This document shows, one piece after another, positions 16,779 to 25,092 of a stretch of 64,000 bases of DNA (the first letter of the stretch is position 1; each line of letters opens with the position of its first letter). The notes below the pieces were generated by a model that was given only the letters and a program-made list of their open reading frames with translations, made no database searches and had not been told where the DNA came from. Origin of the DNA: Phycisphaerae bacterium (GTDB lineage Bacteria > Planctomycetota > Phycisphaerae > Phycisphaerales > UBA1924); assembly GCA_030432905.1 (NCBI GenBank), contig JAUILU010000002.1, positions 200,084 through 264,083 on the forward strand, written 5' to 3'. The position numbers and the translations under genes were made by a program.

Positions 16779-18407
16779 TCAGCACCCGGCGTTGTAGTTT
16801 CCGATCCAGGCGCTGAAGTCGGTGGGTGTGCACATGCCGTCGTTGTTCTGGTCGCATTGGGGGGCGTTGGCGTTGAACGCGCCGATCCAGGCGGTGAAGT
16901 CTGTTGGGGAGAGGTTGCCGTCTCCGTTGATGTCGGCGGGACATAGATGGGCTTTGATGGTGACGCAGTGGTTAGTGGTGAAGCCGTCGAGGTCGCCGTC
17001 GTTTGGTGTGATGGAGACGCAGAGTTGGGTTCCGCCTCCCAGGCTTGCGACGCTTGGGATGGCGTCGGCGTGTCCCGCTGAGATGGTGTCACGGACGACG
17101 GCGCCGTCGATCGACCAGACGTATCGGTAGCGAACGAGGTCGTACTCGAAGTCGTCGTGGACAAGGTCGGATTGCAGCCGGATAAAGACGGCGTCGTCCT
17201 CGGTCGGCTCGGCGGGTTCAAAGATGGCGAACGCGGGGGTGGGCGGCGTGTTGATGTAGGTTTCACCGGTGTCGAGCACGGTGACCTTGGCGTTGATGAC
17301 GCGCTCATCGTTCATATCGATGGCGACGGTCCACACCCCCGGCACGTTCTGCATGTCTGTGATGTCCCACTGGTACCTGGCCCAGTATCGGCGGTAGAAG
17401 CTGTCGGAGAAGTTGAGCAGCCGGTTGCCCGAGTCATAGTCGAGCACGCCGTTTGGCATGAAGAAGCGGAATCGGTACATGCTGAAGGCCGGGAGGTTGG
17501 CGCCCTGCATCCAGTAGCTGATGCGGTCGGTGTCGAGCGTGACGGATCGATCGCGTGGAAACGGGTGCGGCGTGTCAAAGTCACCCGGGAAGAGCTCTCG
17601 CAGGAAGCCGAAGTCTCGGACATAGTGTTCGGTTGGTTTGGACCACTGGTCGGCCCACATGGACGCGTAGGGCGAGCACGGGCCGGCCATGGTTTCGACC
17701 CAACCGCCGTTACGCCAGACCTCGAAATGCAGGTGCGGCCCGGTTGAGTTGCCGCTGGATGCAACTTGTCCGATCTGCTGGCCGGCATCGACGTGTTCGC
17801 CGATCTGAGGCAAGACTGATCCGTTCTTCATGTGCAGATAGATCGTGCGGAGCCCGGGCTCGATGGCGCTGTGGTCGATGATGACATAGTTTGCGGGCTG
17901 GCCTTGCCAACTCGTGTTCTGATCGAAGTGGCCGTCGTCGCGATCAACAACGGTGCCCTTGAGGGCAGCAAAGATCGGCACGCCGATGAACTGTTCTTCG
18001 AACGAACGGAGCCCTGTGTCGTGGCCTCGGTGTGTGTTGTAGGTGTGGTCGCCGCAGTCCCAATCAAGCACACCAGATGTCGCGGTGTCGAGGTCGGTGT
18101 AGTTGTTGAGGAAGAGGTCGCCGTAGATCGAGCCGCCGATGGGGTAGAACTCGAAGACCGGCTGGCCGCCGCGGTTGTTCGTGTACGGTTGATCGGTATT
18201 CGTGGAGTTGCTCTCGTCGAGCTGGCGCATGAAGGCTTCGAGCCGTGCGCGCTCGGCGGGCGGGACGCATGGCTGGTGTGCTTTGTGGTCTGCCTCGTAC
18301 CCACCTCCGTCGACAAATCCGCCGGAGTCTGATAGGTGCTGGGCGTGCGCCGGGGTGGCGGGGGCGATGATAGATGCAAAGAGAACTAAGAGGGCGATCC
18401 GGTTCAT
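16779..18407 (-). CDS. Secreted M23 peptidase with PKD-like region and GC-type dockerin tail
   Basis: The 542-residue product has a signal peptide, then an M23/LytM-type zinc peptidase domain (about 80-250). H126 and D130 in THRGHD are metal ligands, HxH is in GPHLHFE (H225, H227), and H192 is in YLHM. M23 enzymes cut peptide cross-links in peptidoglycan or Gly-rich peptides. A beta-sandwich section follows, including an immunoglobulin-like stretch at about 395-480 (PAFAIFEPAEPTEDDAVF...CVSITPNDGD). The dockerin tail has DINGDG and DQNNDG loops. All key metal-binding residues are present, so an active enzyme is likely. Confidence 0.87.
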   Translation of the reverse strand: MNRIALLVLFASIIAPATPAHAQHLSDSGGFVDGGGYEADHKAHQPCVPPAERARLEAFMRQLDESNSTNTDQPYTNNRGGQPVFEFYPIGGSIYGDLFLNNYTDLDTATSGVLDWDCGDHTYNTHRGHDTGLRSFEEQFIGVPIFAALKGTVVDRDDGHFDQNTSWQGQPANYVIIDHSAIEPGLRTIYLHMKNGSVLPQIGEHVDAGQQIGQVASSGNSTGPHLHFEVWRNGGWVETMAGPCSPYASMWADQWSKPTEHYVRDFGFLRELFPGDFDTPHPFPRDRSVTLDTDRISYWMQGANLPAFSMYRFRFFMPNGVLDYDSGNRLLNFSDSFYRRYWARYQWDITDMQNVPGVWTVAIDMNDERVINAKVTVLDTGETYINTPPTPAFAIFEPAEPTEDDAVFIRLQSDLVHDDFEYDLVRYRYVWSIDGAVVRDTISAGHADAIPSVASLGGGTQLCVSITPNDGDLDGFTTNHCVTIKAHLCPADINGDGNLSPTDFTAWIGAFNANAPQCDQNNDGMCTPTDFSAWIGNYNAGC

Positions 18408-18458
18408 GTCTGCAGTATACAGAACAAGCTATTCGGATCTGCGACATTTCTGAGCGAA

Positions 18459-19673
18459 TCAGCTAATCGTCAGCTTCGGCTTGGTTCTTCCCTGCTTCAT
18501 GCCCGCCAGCGCTGTCTGGCTCTCAAGGTTGTCGGCGAGCTTGGCGAGGGCTTTGGGGAGTGCTTCGCCGCCGGCGGTGTTGGGGTCGAAGTTGGCGCTG
18601 GCGTCGCCCGAGTCGGAGTTGGTGCGCAGGGCGGTGTTGATGGGGATCGCACCGAGGAAGGGCAGGCCGAGGCGTTGGGCCATCTGTTCGGCGCCACCGC
18701 GACCGAAGATGTCGTAGGTCTTGCCGTCGTCGCCGATGAAGTAGCTCATGTTTTCGACGACGCCGAGCACATCGACGCCGAGCTGCTGGAACATGCGCGC
18801 AGCACGGACCGCGTCGTCCTGCGCGACTTTCTGGGGCGTGCAGACGATTACGGCGCCCGAGAGCTGCAGCGACTGCGCCATGGTCAGCGGGATGTCGCCC
18901 GTGCCCGGCGGGAGGTCGATGATGAGGTAGTCCAGCTCGCCCCATGAGGTTTGTTCTGAGAGTTGTTTGAACGCGCCGTGCGCCATCGGGCCGCGCCAGA
19001 TGAGCGGTTTCTCGGGGTCGACCATTTTGCCGATGGTGACTGCTTTGACGCCGTGGACGAGGAAGGGCTCGATCATTCGTTCGCGGAGGATGAGTTCGTG
19101 CGCGTTGAGGCCGAGCATGGTGGGCAGCGATGGGCCGTAGATGTCGCCGTCCATGATCCCGACAGCGTGGCCTTTCTTGGCGAGCGCGACCGCGAGGTTG
19201 ACGGAGACTGTTGACTTGCCGACGCCGCCCTTGCCCGCGCCGACGGCGATGATGTTCTTGACGCCCGGGATGCCGCTTGCGCCCTGCTGGGCCGCGGGTT
19301 TGTGCTCGGTGGTTGCGGGTGCTTTGGCTTGGTTCGCTTCGCCGGCGTCGTTGAGCTTGGCGTTCTGGTCGTCGCTTGGCTTCGGGCCCGAGTTCGAGCT
19401 GAGCAGAACGGTGCCGGCTTCGTCGACGATCTCGACGATGAGGCTTGAGAGGACGACGCCCTGTTCGCCGGCGGCGGCGCGGATCGCGCCGTGGGTTCGG
19501 CGGGCGGCGGCGTCGAGTGTGTCAGCGTCGGTGATGCCCGGGAAGTGGAGCTTGACCGAGGCGAAGGTTTCGCAGGCAGCGGTCCATTCGAGGTTGCGGA
19601 CCAGGGGCTCGCCGGTGGGGCCTTCGGCGGTCGAGAGGGCGGCTTTGAGGAAATCACGGTTGAGGGCGGGCAT
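18459..19673 (-). CDS. mrp: Mrp/NBP35-family P-loop ATPase, putative iron-sulfur cluster carrier
   Basis: The 404-residue product has an N-terminal MIP18-like domain (about 1-92), a low-complexity linker (95-133) and a ParA/MinD-type ATPase with the deviant Walker A GKGGVGKS (147-154), DGDIYGPS (175-182) and LPPGTGD. Mrp/ApbC proteins carry Fe-S clusters to apoproteins in the cytoplasm. Many have a CxxC in the ENMSxFxCPxC segment; here it is ENMSYFIGDDGKTYDIFG, with no cysteine at 314-317. As I recall, alphaproteobacterial Mrp proteins also lack this pair, so it does not argue against the assignment. It sits alone, upstream of the first dockerin run. Confidence 0.9.
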   Translation of the reverse strand: MPALNRDFLKAALSTAEGPTGEPLVRNLEWTAACETFASVKLHFPGITDADTLDAAARRTHGAIRAAAGEQGVVLSSLIVEIVDEAGTVLLSSNSGPKPSDDQNAKLNDAGEANQAKAPATTEHKPAAQQGASGIPGVKNIIAVGAGKGGVGKSTVSVNLAVALAKKGHAVGIMDGDIYGPSLPTMLGLNAHELILRERMIEPFLVHGVKAVTIGKMVDPEKPLIWRGPMAHGAFKQLSEQTSWGELDYLIIDLPPGTGDIPLTMAQSLQLSGAVIVCTPQKVAQDDAVRAARMFQQLGVDVLGVVENMSYFIGDDGKTYDIFGRGGAEQMAQRLGLPFLGAIPINTALRTNSDSGDASANFDPNTAGGEALPKALAKLADNLESQTALAGMKQGRTKPKLTIS

Positions 19674-19813
19674 AGGGGGTTCCTGCTGGCTGGTCTGGTG
19701 TGTGCGGCCTTTGCCGCGTTTGATGCTAGGAACCGGTGCAATCTCGGGCGAAACCGGGCGTTAGGCTGTGGATCGGAACCGATGATTGGGTCAGGCAGGA
19801 CTGGAGGCGGTCG

Positions 19814-20842
19814 ATGGCAAAGGCACGTGGAACCCGTACTTGGATGGCAACGCTGGCGGTGTGTTCGGGGTTGGCGACTGGATTGGCGTGGGCGCAGGAG
19901 GCTGAGAAGCCGCTGCTCTCGGGTCCAGAAGTCGATGACAGCAGGCCCGGGCTGGTCGAGGACAGCTTCGGCGAGATGGCAACCGGCAAGGCGAGGCTCG
20001 GCGCGATGGCCGCGATCCCTGCTCAGGACCTACGCAAGATTCTGCAGGGGATGAACAAAGAGGATGCGCCCGACGAGATCCGCATGAGCGACGAGCAGAA
20101 CACGCGGGTGCGGGAGCTGATGTCGGAATACTCGCGCGAGCGGCGGGCGTGGATGGTTGAGAACAAGGACGAGCTCGCCGAGCTCCGCAAGGCGGCGGGC
20201 ATGCCCGAGCCTGTGGCCCAAGAAGGGCGGGGCCAACGGGGCGAGCGGGGACAACGCGAGGGCGATGCGCGAAAGCGAGGCAAGCCCGAGAGCGCCGAAC
20301 GCAACATGATGGAGCCGATCGGCGAGGCGACCGGTGCCCGGCGCATGCCCGCGGCGAGGATGCCCGCGAGGCAATCGGTTGACGAGGGCGAGCAGACCCG
20401 CCGCGAGATGACGCCCGAGCAGCAGGCGGCGGCCCAGCGGCTGCGTGAGTTCATGCAGAAAGGCCCATCAACCGGCGATCTGCAGCGGAGGATCTACGCG
20501 GAGTTGTCGCCGGCGCAGCAGAAGCACGTTGACGCCGAGGTGAGGCGGATGGCGGACGAGCGTGGCGACCAGCGCGAGATGGAGAAGATCAAGCGCCGAC
20601 AGGAGGACAGCAAAGCCAAGCAGGCCGAGCAGCGTGGCGCTCAGCAGCCGGGCCGGGCCGCGGGCGGTGCAGCGAGGATCGACTGGGACGCGGTTCTGCC
20701 CGCCGACGGTTCGGTGAACCTGGATGCGCTGCCAGAGCGTGCTCGGAAGCGGCTCGAGTCATTGAGCGAGGCCGAGCAGAAGCGGGCGATCGAGGCGTTC
20801 CGCAAACGTTCTGAACAGCCAAGACGCGAGAGGGATGACTAG
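19814..20842 (+). CDS. Secreted charged, helix-rich protein of unknown function
   Basis: The 342-residue product has a signal peptide (MAKARGTRTWMATLAVC, about to residue 31). After that it is rich in Arg, Glu and Gln with long predicted helices, such as DEQNTRVRELMSEYSRERRAW and LSPAQQKHVDAEVRRM. A basic, Gly/Pro-rich middle (about 140-190) may be disordered. No family is recognised. It faintly resembles periplasmic Spy/CpxP-like helical proteins, but without their LTxxQ motif. GGAGG lies 6 bases before the ATG at 19814, which decides the start over an upstream ATG. A clear terminator follows at 20916. Confidence 0.7.
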   Translation: MAKARGTRTWMATLAVCSGLATGLAWAQEAEKPLLSGPEVDDSRPGLVEDSFGEMATGKARLGAMAAIPAQDLRKILQGMNKEDAPDEIRMSDEQNTRVRELMSEYSRERRAWMVENKDELAELRKAAGMPEPVAQEGRGQRGERGQREGDARKRGKPESAERNMMEPIGEATGARRMPAARMPARQSVDEGEQTRREMTPEQQAAAQRLREFMQKGPSTGDLQRRIYAELSPAQQKHVDAEVRRMADERGDQREMEKIKRRQEDSKAKQAEQRGAQQPGRAAGGAARIDWDAVLPADGSVNLDALPERARKRLESLSEAEQKRAIEAFRKRSEQPRRERDD

Positions 20843-20915
20843 GGGACAAAAACCTGCTGGTCATCTGCCCACAACAGGGTGGCATCTTCCGGCGCGGACA
20901 AGTTGTGATTTCCTG

Positions 20916-20940
20916 AAACCGGCTCTATGAGCCGGTTTTT
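20916..20940 (+). terminator. Intrinsic terminator after the gene at 19814
   Basis: The perfect 10-base-pair stem AAACCGGCTC/GAGCCGGTTT has a 3-base loop and ends in a T-run (five T in all, part of it paired). It lies 74 bases after the stop codon and closes the transcript of the charged secreted protein. Confidence 0.85.
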
Positions 20941-21009
20941 CGTGGATCAGCAGTAGCTGTCGGTCGCAAGGGCAAAGGTTGAAAAAATGTGGATTCTGCC
21001 GAAGCTACA

Positions 21010-21027
21010 CACAATGTACGCATTGTG
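21010..21027. promoter_or_regulatory. Palindrome CACAATG-TACG-CATTGTG, possible operator
   Basis: Two perfect 7-base arms flank 4 bases in an AT-rich stretch (20941-21150) without a gene. The palindrome lies just upstream of a promoter-like sequence (TTGGGT at 21041, TAAAAT at 21066). It could be a regulator-binding site or an RNA hairpin. Nothing else supported was found between 20941 and 21065. Confidence 0.35.
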
Positions 21028-21071
21028 GATGGGTTATTTATTGGGTAATGCTAGGGTTGTTCTGTTAAAAT

Positions 21072-21195
21072 GGGAAGATTTGCTCACATGATCTTCTCAA
21101 AATCGAACTGTCCCGCCGATAATCCGTATAATTACCTGATCTCTCTCTCCTCCAGCGGGGTGCTGATTAACGTTGGCACCCTGCTTTTCTTTTTT
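21072..21195 (+). ncRNA. Candidate small RNA, about 120 nt
   Basis: The 446-base gap between genes 19814-20842 and 21289-22260 starts with the terminator of the first gene, so anything beyond is a separate unit. A -10-like TAAAAT (21066-21071) precedes a hairpin GGGAAGAT/ATCTTCTC (21072-21098), an unpaired pyrimidine-rich stretch and a strong terminator hairpin with T-run (21154-21195). That is the layout of an independently transcribed small RNA. The only ORF here (60 codons) runs through the terminator and looks non-coding. Expression and class are unknown. A leader for the next gene is less likely, because the terminator sits 93 bases before it. Confidence 0.4.
21154..21195 (+). terminator. 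Strong intrinsic terminator ending the candidate small RNA
   Basis: The stem AGCGGGGTGC/GCACCCTGCT (10 pairs, one G-T) has a 12-base loop and is followed by TTTCTTTTTT. It is one of the best terminators in the window although no protein gene ends nearby. Confidence 0.8.
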
Positions 21196-21288
21196 GTGTT
21201 GGGCGCATCAAACAGAATCGATTGCGAGATCGCGCGGGTGTCTTCGCGCTAGGCTGACCGCGGCGGAAGTGTCGAGGGAGAGCGCGCT

Positions 21289-22260
21289 ATGGCTGGGTCT
21301 GTTGTGCTGGTAACGGGAGTTGCGGGTTTCATCGGCTCGCACCTGGCGGAGTCTCTGATCCGTCGCGGAGACCGCATTGTCGGCGTTGACAACTTTGACA
21401 GTTTTTACAGCCGGGACATCAAAGAGCGCAACCTTGTTGATTTGAAATCTGCGACGGGCGCAGACGCGTTCGAGTTTGTTGAGCTCGATCTATGCGACGC
21501 GGGCGCGCTTGCGGAACTTGTTGCACGCACAAAGCCCGAGGGCGTTGTGCATCTTGCCGCCAAGGCCGGCGTGCGCCCGAGCATCGCGGACCCGACCGGT
21601 TACGCGATGGCGAACGTTGTTGCAACGGCGAATGTGCAGCAGTCGGCGCTCGAGCACGGCGTGAAGCGCCTGGTGATGGCTTCGTCCAGTTCGGTCTACG
21701 GCAACAACGAGCGGGTGCCGTTCACGGAAGACGACATCGTCGATCGGCCCATCAGCCCCTACGCGGCGACGAAGAAGTCGTGCGAGCTGATTGCGCACAC
21801 GCACTGGCACCTGACGAACATGCCGACGGCGATGCTGCGGTTCTTTACTGTGTTCGGCCCGAGGCAGAGGCCCGATCTTGCGATCAGCAAGTTCATGAGG
21901 CTCGTCAACTCGGGCGAGCCGATCACGATGTTTGGTGATGGGTCAACCAGCCGGGACTACACCTACATCGACGACATCGTCGCGGGCGTTGTCGCGGCGT
22001 ACGACCGGATCGACGAGCACGGCTACCGGATCTGGAACCTCGGCGGGGATCACCCGATCAGGCTCGACGAGCTGATCGCCAAGATCGGCGAGGTCGTCGG
22101 CAAGGAGCCGGTGATCGTGCGTGAGGGGATGCAGCCGGGCGATGTGGACCGGACGTGGGCCGACATCACACGCTCGGAAGAAGAGCTTGGCTACTCGCCC
22201 GAGGTCTCGATCGAGGAGGGGCTGGGCCGTCAGTGGGCGTGGCTCAGGGATCGGCTTTAG
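21289..22260 (+). CDS. NAD-dependent sugar epimerase, UDP-glucuronate 4-epimerase-like
   Basis: The 323-residue extended short-chain dehydrogenase has NAD-binding GVAGFIG (G10, G13, G16), SSSSVYG (132-138) and the catalytic YxxxK pair Y158/K162. GVRPSIADPTGYAMANV, FTVFGPRQRPDLAI and MFGDGSTSRDYTYIDDIV match UDP-glucuronate 4-epimerases (CapI type), which make UDP-galacturonate. UDP-glucose 4-epimerase activity is the main alternative. It acts in the cytoplasm to supply nucleotide sugar for the polysaccharide encoded downstream. It ends 4 bases before a convergent gene. Confidence 0.85.
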   Translation: MAGSVVLVTGVAGFIGSHLAESLIRRGDRIVGVDNFDSFYSRDIKERNLVDLKSATGADAFEFVELDLCDAGALAELVARTKPEGVVHLAAKAGVRPSIADPTGYAMANVVATANVQQSALEHGVKRLVMASSSSVYGNNERVPFTEDDIVDRPISPYAATKKSCELIAHTHWHLTNMPTAMLRFFTVFGPRQRPDLAISKFMRLVNSGEPITMFGDGSTSRDYTYIDDIVAGVVAAYDRIDEHGYRIWNLGGDHPIRLDELIAKIGEVVGKEPVIVREGMQPGDVDRTWADITRSEEELGYSPEVSIEEGLGRQWAWLRDRL

Positions 22261-22264
22261 CGGG

Positions 22265-23980
22265 CTAGTCTGAGTCGGTGTCTGCTTCTTGTGCCGGCGC
22301 GCTTTGTCGAAGATGTTTAGGGACTGTGGTGAGCCAGGTCTTGGCGGCGCGTGATCGTTCGGGGAACGCGAGCGGGAATTGTGTGTGGAAGACGGGGATG
22401 TAGCCGAGGCTCGCGATCCTCGTGATGTCGCGCTGTGTGCGCGTGGCTGTGATGTTGGCGCCGCTGGCGCGGACGATCTCGGCGTAGCGGAAGAAGGCCC
22501 ACGATTCGTGCCCGGGCAGCATGAAGTCCGCGAGGTAGTTCGGGGCGACGAGTTTGTGGAAGTCTTCTTCGTCTTTGCCGTTCTTCCTGCCCCGGTAGGC
22601 GGCGGTGAACGAGGGGGTGACCGAGTGGACGATGTCGCAGCACATGGGCTCGGCGATGAGCGTGAGTTCGGGGAAGATCTTCCGGACGGCGCGCAGGTAT
22701 CTGACCTGTTCCCAGATCGGCATGTGTGTGTGGACAAAGTTGTCGAGGCCGATGTGCGTCGCGCCGGATTGGCTTGCCATATCGAGGCGCAGCGAGACGC
22801 CGGCGAGGTGCTCCGGGTCGGATAGGTCGAGCGATTCGAGTGTGTGCGCGTCCCATGAGTCGGTGAATTCTGCGGCGCGTCCCCACCAGAGGCCGAGCTG
22901 TTTGCCTGTGCGTGGCACGTCGCGGAAGCGTTTCCATGATGTGCGGAGCATGGGCATGTCGTTCCAGCCGAGCGTGAACATGTTGGGGAAGTTGAGCTTG
23001 AGTTTGGCGGGGTAGATGCCCGATGGGGCCCAGAGCATGACGCGGTCGAAGCCGTTGCGCTCGGAGAGACGGGCCACGAGTGTGCCAAACCCCGCCAGGT
23101 CGGGTCGTGAGGTCCGGTCGCCGAAGAAGCCCCGCGGGTTCGTCGCAGAGATCGCGCCGGCGTTGGCGGCTTCGACTGCTTTGACGGCGCGGTCATCACG
23201 GGTGTACTCGACTGGACCGAATCGTGACTGGAAGTAGTCGCGGTAGGGGACGAGTGTTTCGAGCCAGTCCTGCTCGCCGGTTGGGTCGTCGGTCCAGGTG
23301 CCGGGGCGTTTCATGGCGCGGACGGCGACGGTGTACGTGCGTGTTTCGCCGGGCTTGAGGCTTGCGGGTCTTGAGAGGACGGTGTGCTGGTTGGGGTTCT
23401 TCTTGTTCGAGAGGTCGAAGGCGACATACCAGCCTCGCGATTCCTTTGGGCCTTTGAATGCGCCGCCGGCCCGGCCCACGCGGACGAGCGCGTCGTGCTT
23501 GTATGTTTCGATCGGGTAGAGCAGGCTGACGCCGACGGCGTAGTCGTCGTTCATGATGGCGGTCGCGGTGCTGTAGGCGTCGAGCGGGTAGCGCCAGGCC
23601 TGGCCTGTGTAGGAGTCCCATGTGGTTTCGGGGAGCCGTGTTCCTCGCAGGACGCTGAGGTACCTGATCCGTTCGCCGAGCGTGATCGCGCCGACAACGA
23701 GCCTGCCGAGCGGCCTTGGCTTGTTGGTGTCGTTGGTGAATGTGTAGTTGAGGTTGTAGCCGAGGTCATCGGTGTGCTCGATGGTGACTGTCGGCTTGAG
23801 CGTGTCTGTGTTTGAGAGCGGGTCGTGCGCCGACATTGAACGAGGGCTGATGATCGGCGTGTTCTCGTGCGTGATGCTCGGGCCGAGCAGCGAACCGTCG
23901 GATGTCGAGACCTGCGCGCCCGGTTTGGCGGCACAGATGAGCAGGGCGAGGGCGAGAACGGTACCTGTTGCGCGTCGCAT
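22265..23980 (-). CDS. Secreted putative TIM-barrel glycoside hydrolase-like protein
   Basis: The 571-residue product has a signal peptide (MRRATGTVLALALLICAAKPGAQ; start at 23980 chosen for it). The N-terminal half is beta-rich (LGYNLNYTFTNDTNKPRPLG, RTYTVAVRAM). The C-terminal half alternates strands and helices as in a TIM barrel, with VMLWAPSGIYP, LGLWWGRAAEF, THIGLDNFVHTHMP and LTLIAEPMCCDIVHS. The Asp in GLDNF and the Glu in IAEPM sit at barrel strand ends, where glycosidases carry their acids, but I cannot assign a family. Its place among polysaccharide genes suggests trimming or turnover of the polymer (inference). Confidence 0.6.
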   Translation of the reverse strand: MRRATGTVLALALLICAAKPGAQVSTSDGSLLGPSITHENTPIISPRSMSAHDPLSNTDTLKPTVTIEHTDDLGYNLNYTFTNDTNKPRPLGRLVVGAITLGERIRYLSVLRGTRLPETTWDSYTGQAWRYPLDAYSTATAIMNDDYAVGVSLLYPIETYKHDALVRVGRAGGAFKGPKESRGWYVAFDLSNKKNPNQHTVLSRPASLKPGETRTYTVAVRAMKRPGTWTDDPTGEQDWLETLVPYRDYFQSRFGPVEYTRDDRAVKAVEAANAGAISATNPRGFFGDRTSRPDLAGFGTLVARLSERNGFDRVMLWAPSGIYPAKLKLNFPNMFTLGWNDMPMLRTSWKRFRDVPRTGKQLGLWWGRAAEFTDSWDAHTLESLDLSDPEHLAGVSLRLDMASQSGATHIGLDNFVHTHMPIWEQVRYLRAVRKIFPELTLIAEPMCCDIVHSVTPSFTAAYRGRKNGKDEEDFHKLVAPNYLADFMLPGHESWAFFRYAEIVRASGANITATRTQRDITRIASLGYIPVFHTQFPLAFPERSRAAKTWLTTVPKHLRQSAPAQEADTDSD

Positions 23981-24039
23981 GGGTGGATTGTACACGGCGG
24001 CTGGCGGCACCAGAACCGGGTCGTGGGTACGCTCATGGC

Positions 24040-25092
24040 GTGAGCGAACCCAGGGACAAGCCGACGAAACGCAAGAGATCTGGTGTTGTGTCGTGCGCGT
24101 GCTGGTGCATGGCGCTCTTGGCGATCGTGTGGCTGGGGCTCGTGTGGTCGCCGATGGTGTTCGCGTCGTCTGCGGCTAATGGCACGCTGGGCGAGTGGTA
24201 CTGGGCCGTCGATCTGTGCGCCTCGCTCGCGGCGCAGTCAGTCGTTGGTGTGGTCGTTGTGCTTTTTTCTGTTGCGGCGTTGCGACGGAGAGTGTGCGCG
24301 GGCGTTGTGGGGTGTGTGCTTGTCGGGTTGCTTGCGTTGCCCTTGTCTGAGCCGAGGCTCGCGAGTGCGCCCGGCGATGCCGAGGCGGTTCGTCTGCTCG
24401 TGTACAACTCGCACACACAGTCGAACGATGTGGAGTTGAAGAACGCGCTCTTGAGCGGTGCGGGTGTTGATGTCGCGGTTGTGCTCGAGATCTCAACGGG
24501 GATGATGCGGTCGTACATCGCGGGCCGGGGGTTTCGTGCGACGCACGGGTTCGGGATGCTGCCGAGGTCGGAGTGGTCTGGCTGCCCGGCGATCCTGAGC
24601 AGGTTCGAGGTTGAGCCTCACGAGAGCGAGCTTGGTCGACGGCTTCGCAAAGCCCGCCGGGATCTTTGGGACCACTTGTACCGGATCGAAGTTGTGCACG
24701 CGCCGACGGGTTCGTTTGTGCTGATCCAGGCGCACGCGAGGAGCCCGCGCAGGCCAGAGCGATGGGCGTACGGTCTGGGTCAGCTTCGGCAGCTTGCGAC
24801 CATCGTGGGTGAGGTGCGCGAGATCACGGGCTTGCCGATTGTGGTTGCCGGCGATTTCAACAGCCCGCCGACGTCGGTTCGTGCGCGGGCGTTTGCGGAT
24901 CTGTCGGGGCTGGTGCGTGCCAAGCCCGCGTATACGCTGAGCGGATCGTTCCCCGCCGCGGCTCCGTCGTGGGCAGCGCTCGCGATCGACGGTGTGTACG
25001 CGTCGCCGGGTGTGCGCGTGAAGTCGTGGGAACCGATCGGGAGCGCGGGCTCGGATCACCGTGCGGTGGTGATCGAGTTGGTGATCGACTAG
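24040..25092 (+). CDS. Membrane-anchored endonuclease/exonuclease/phosphatase family protein
   Basis: The 350-residue product starts at a GTG; residues about 17-110 form three hydrophobic segments. The rest is an EEP-fold domain with GDFNSPP (271-277) and a terminal GSDHRAV (SDH at 338-340). These are the metal-binding and catalytic signatures of DNase I-like nucleases, phosphodiesterases and phosphatases. Topology would place the catalytic domain outside the cytoplasm. The substrate is unknown. Its stop codon shares the palindrome CTAG with the stop of the convergent gene at 25089. It diverges from the gene at 23980 with 59 bases between. Confidence 0.8.
   Translation: MSEPRDKPTKRKRSGVVSCACWCMALLAIVWLGLVWSPMVFASSAANGTLGEWYWAVDLCASLAAQSVVGVVVVLFSVAALRRRVCAGVVGCVLVGLLALPLSEPRLASAPGDAEAVRLLVYNSHTQSNDVELKNALLSGAGVDVAVVLEISTGMMRSYIAGRGFRATHGFGMLPRSEWSGCPAILSRFEVEPHESELGRRLRKARRDLWDHLYRIEVVHAPTGSFVLIQAHARSPRRPERWAYGLGQLRQLATIVGEVREITGLPIVVAGDFNSPPTSVRARAFADLSGLVRAKPAYTLSGSFPAAAPSWAALAIDGVYASPGVRVKSWEPIGSAGSDHRAVVIELVID

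Noticed and set aside
21070..21252. 60-codon ORF on the plus strand in the AT-rich gap
   Set aside because: It runs straight through a strong terminator hairpin, has no ribosome-binding site and no recognisable protein features.
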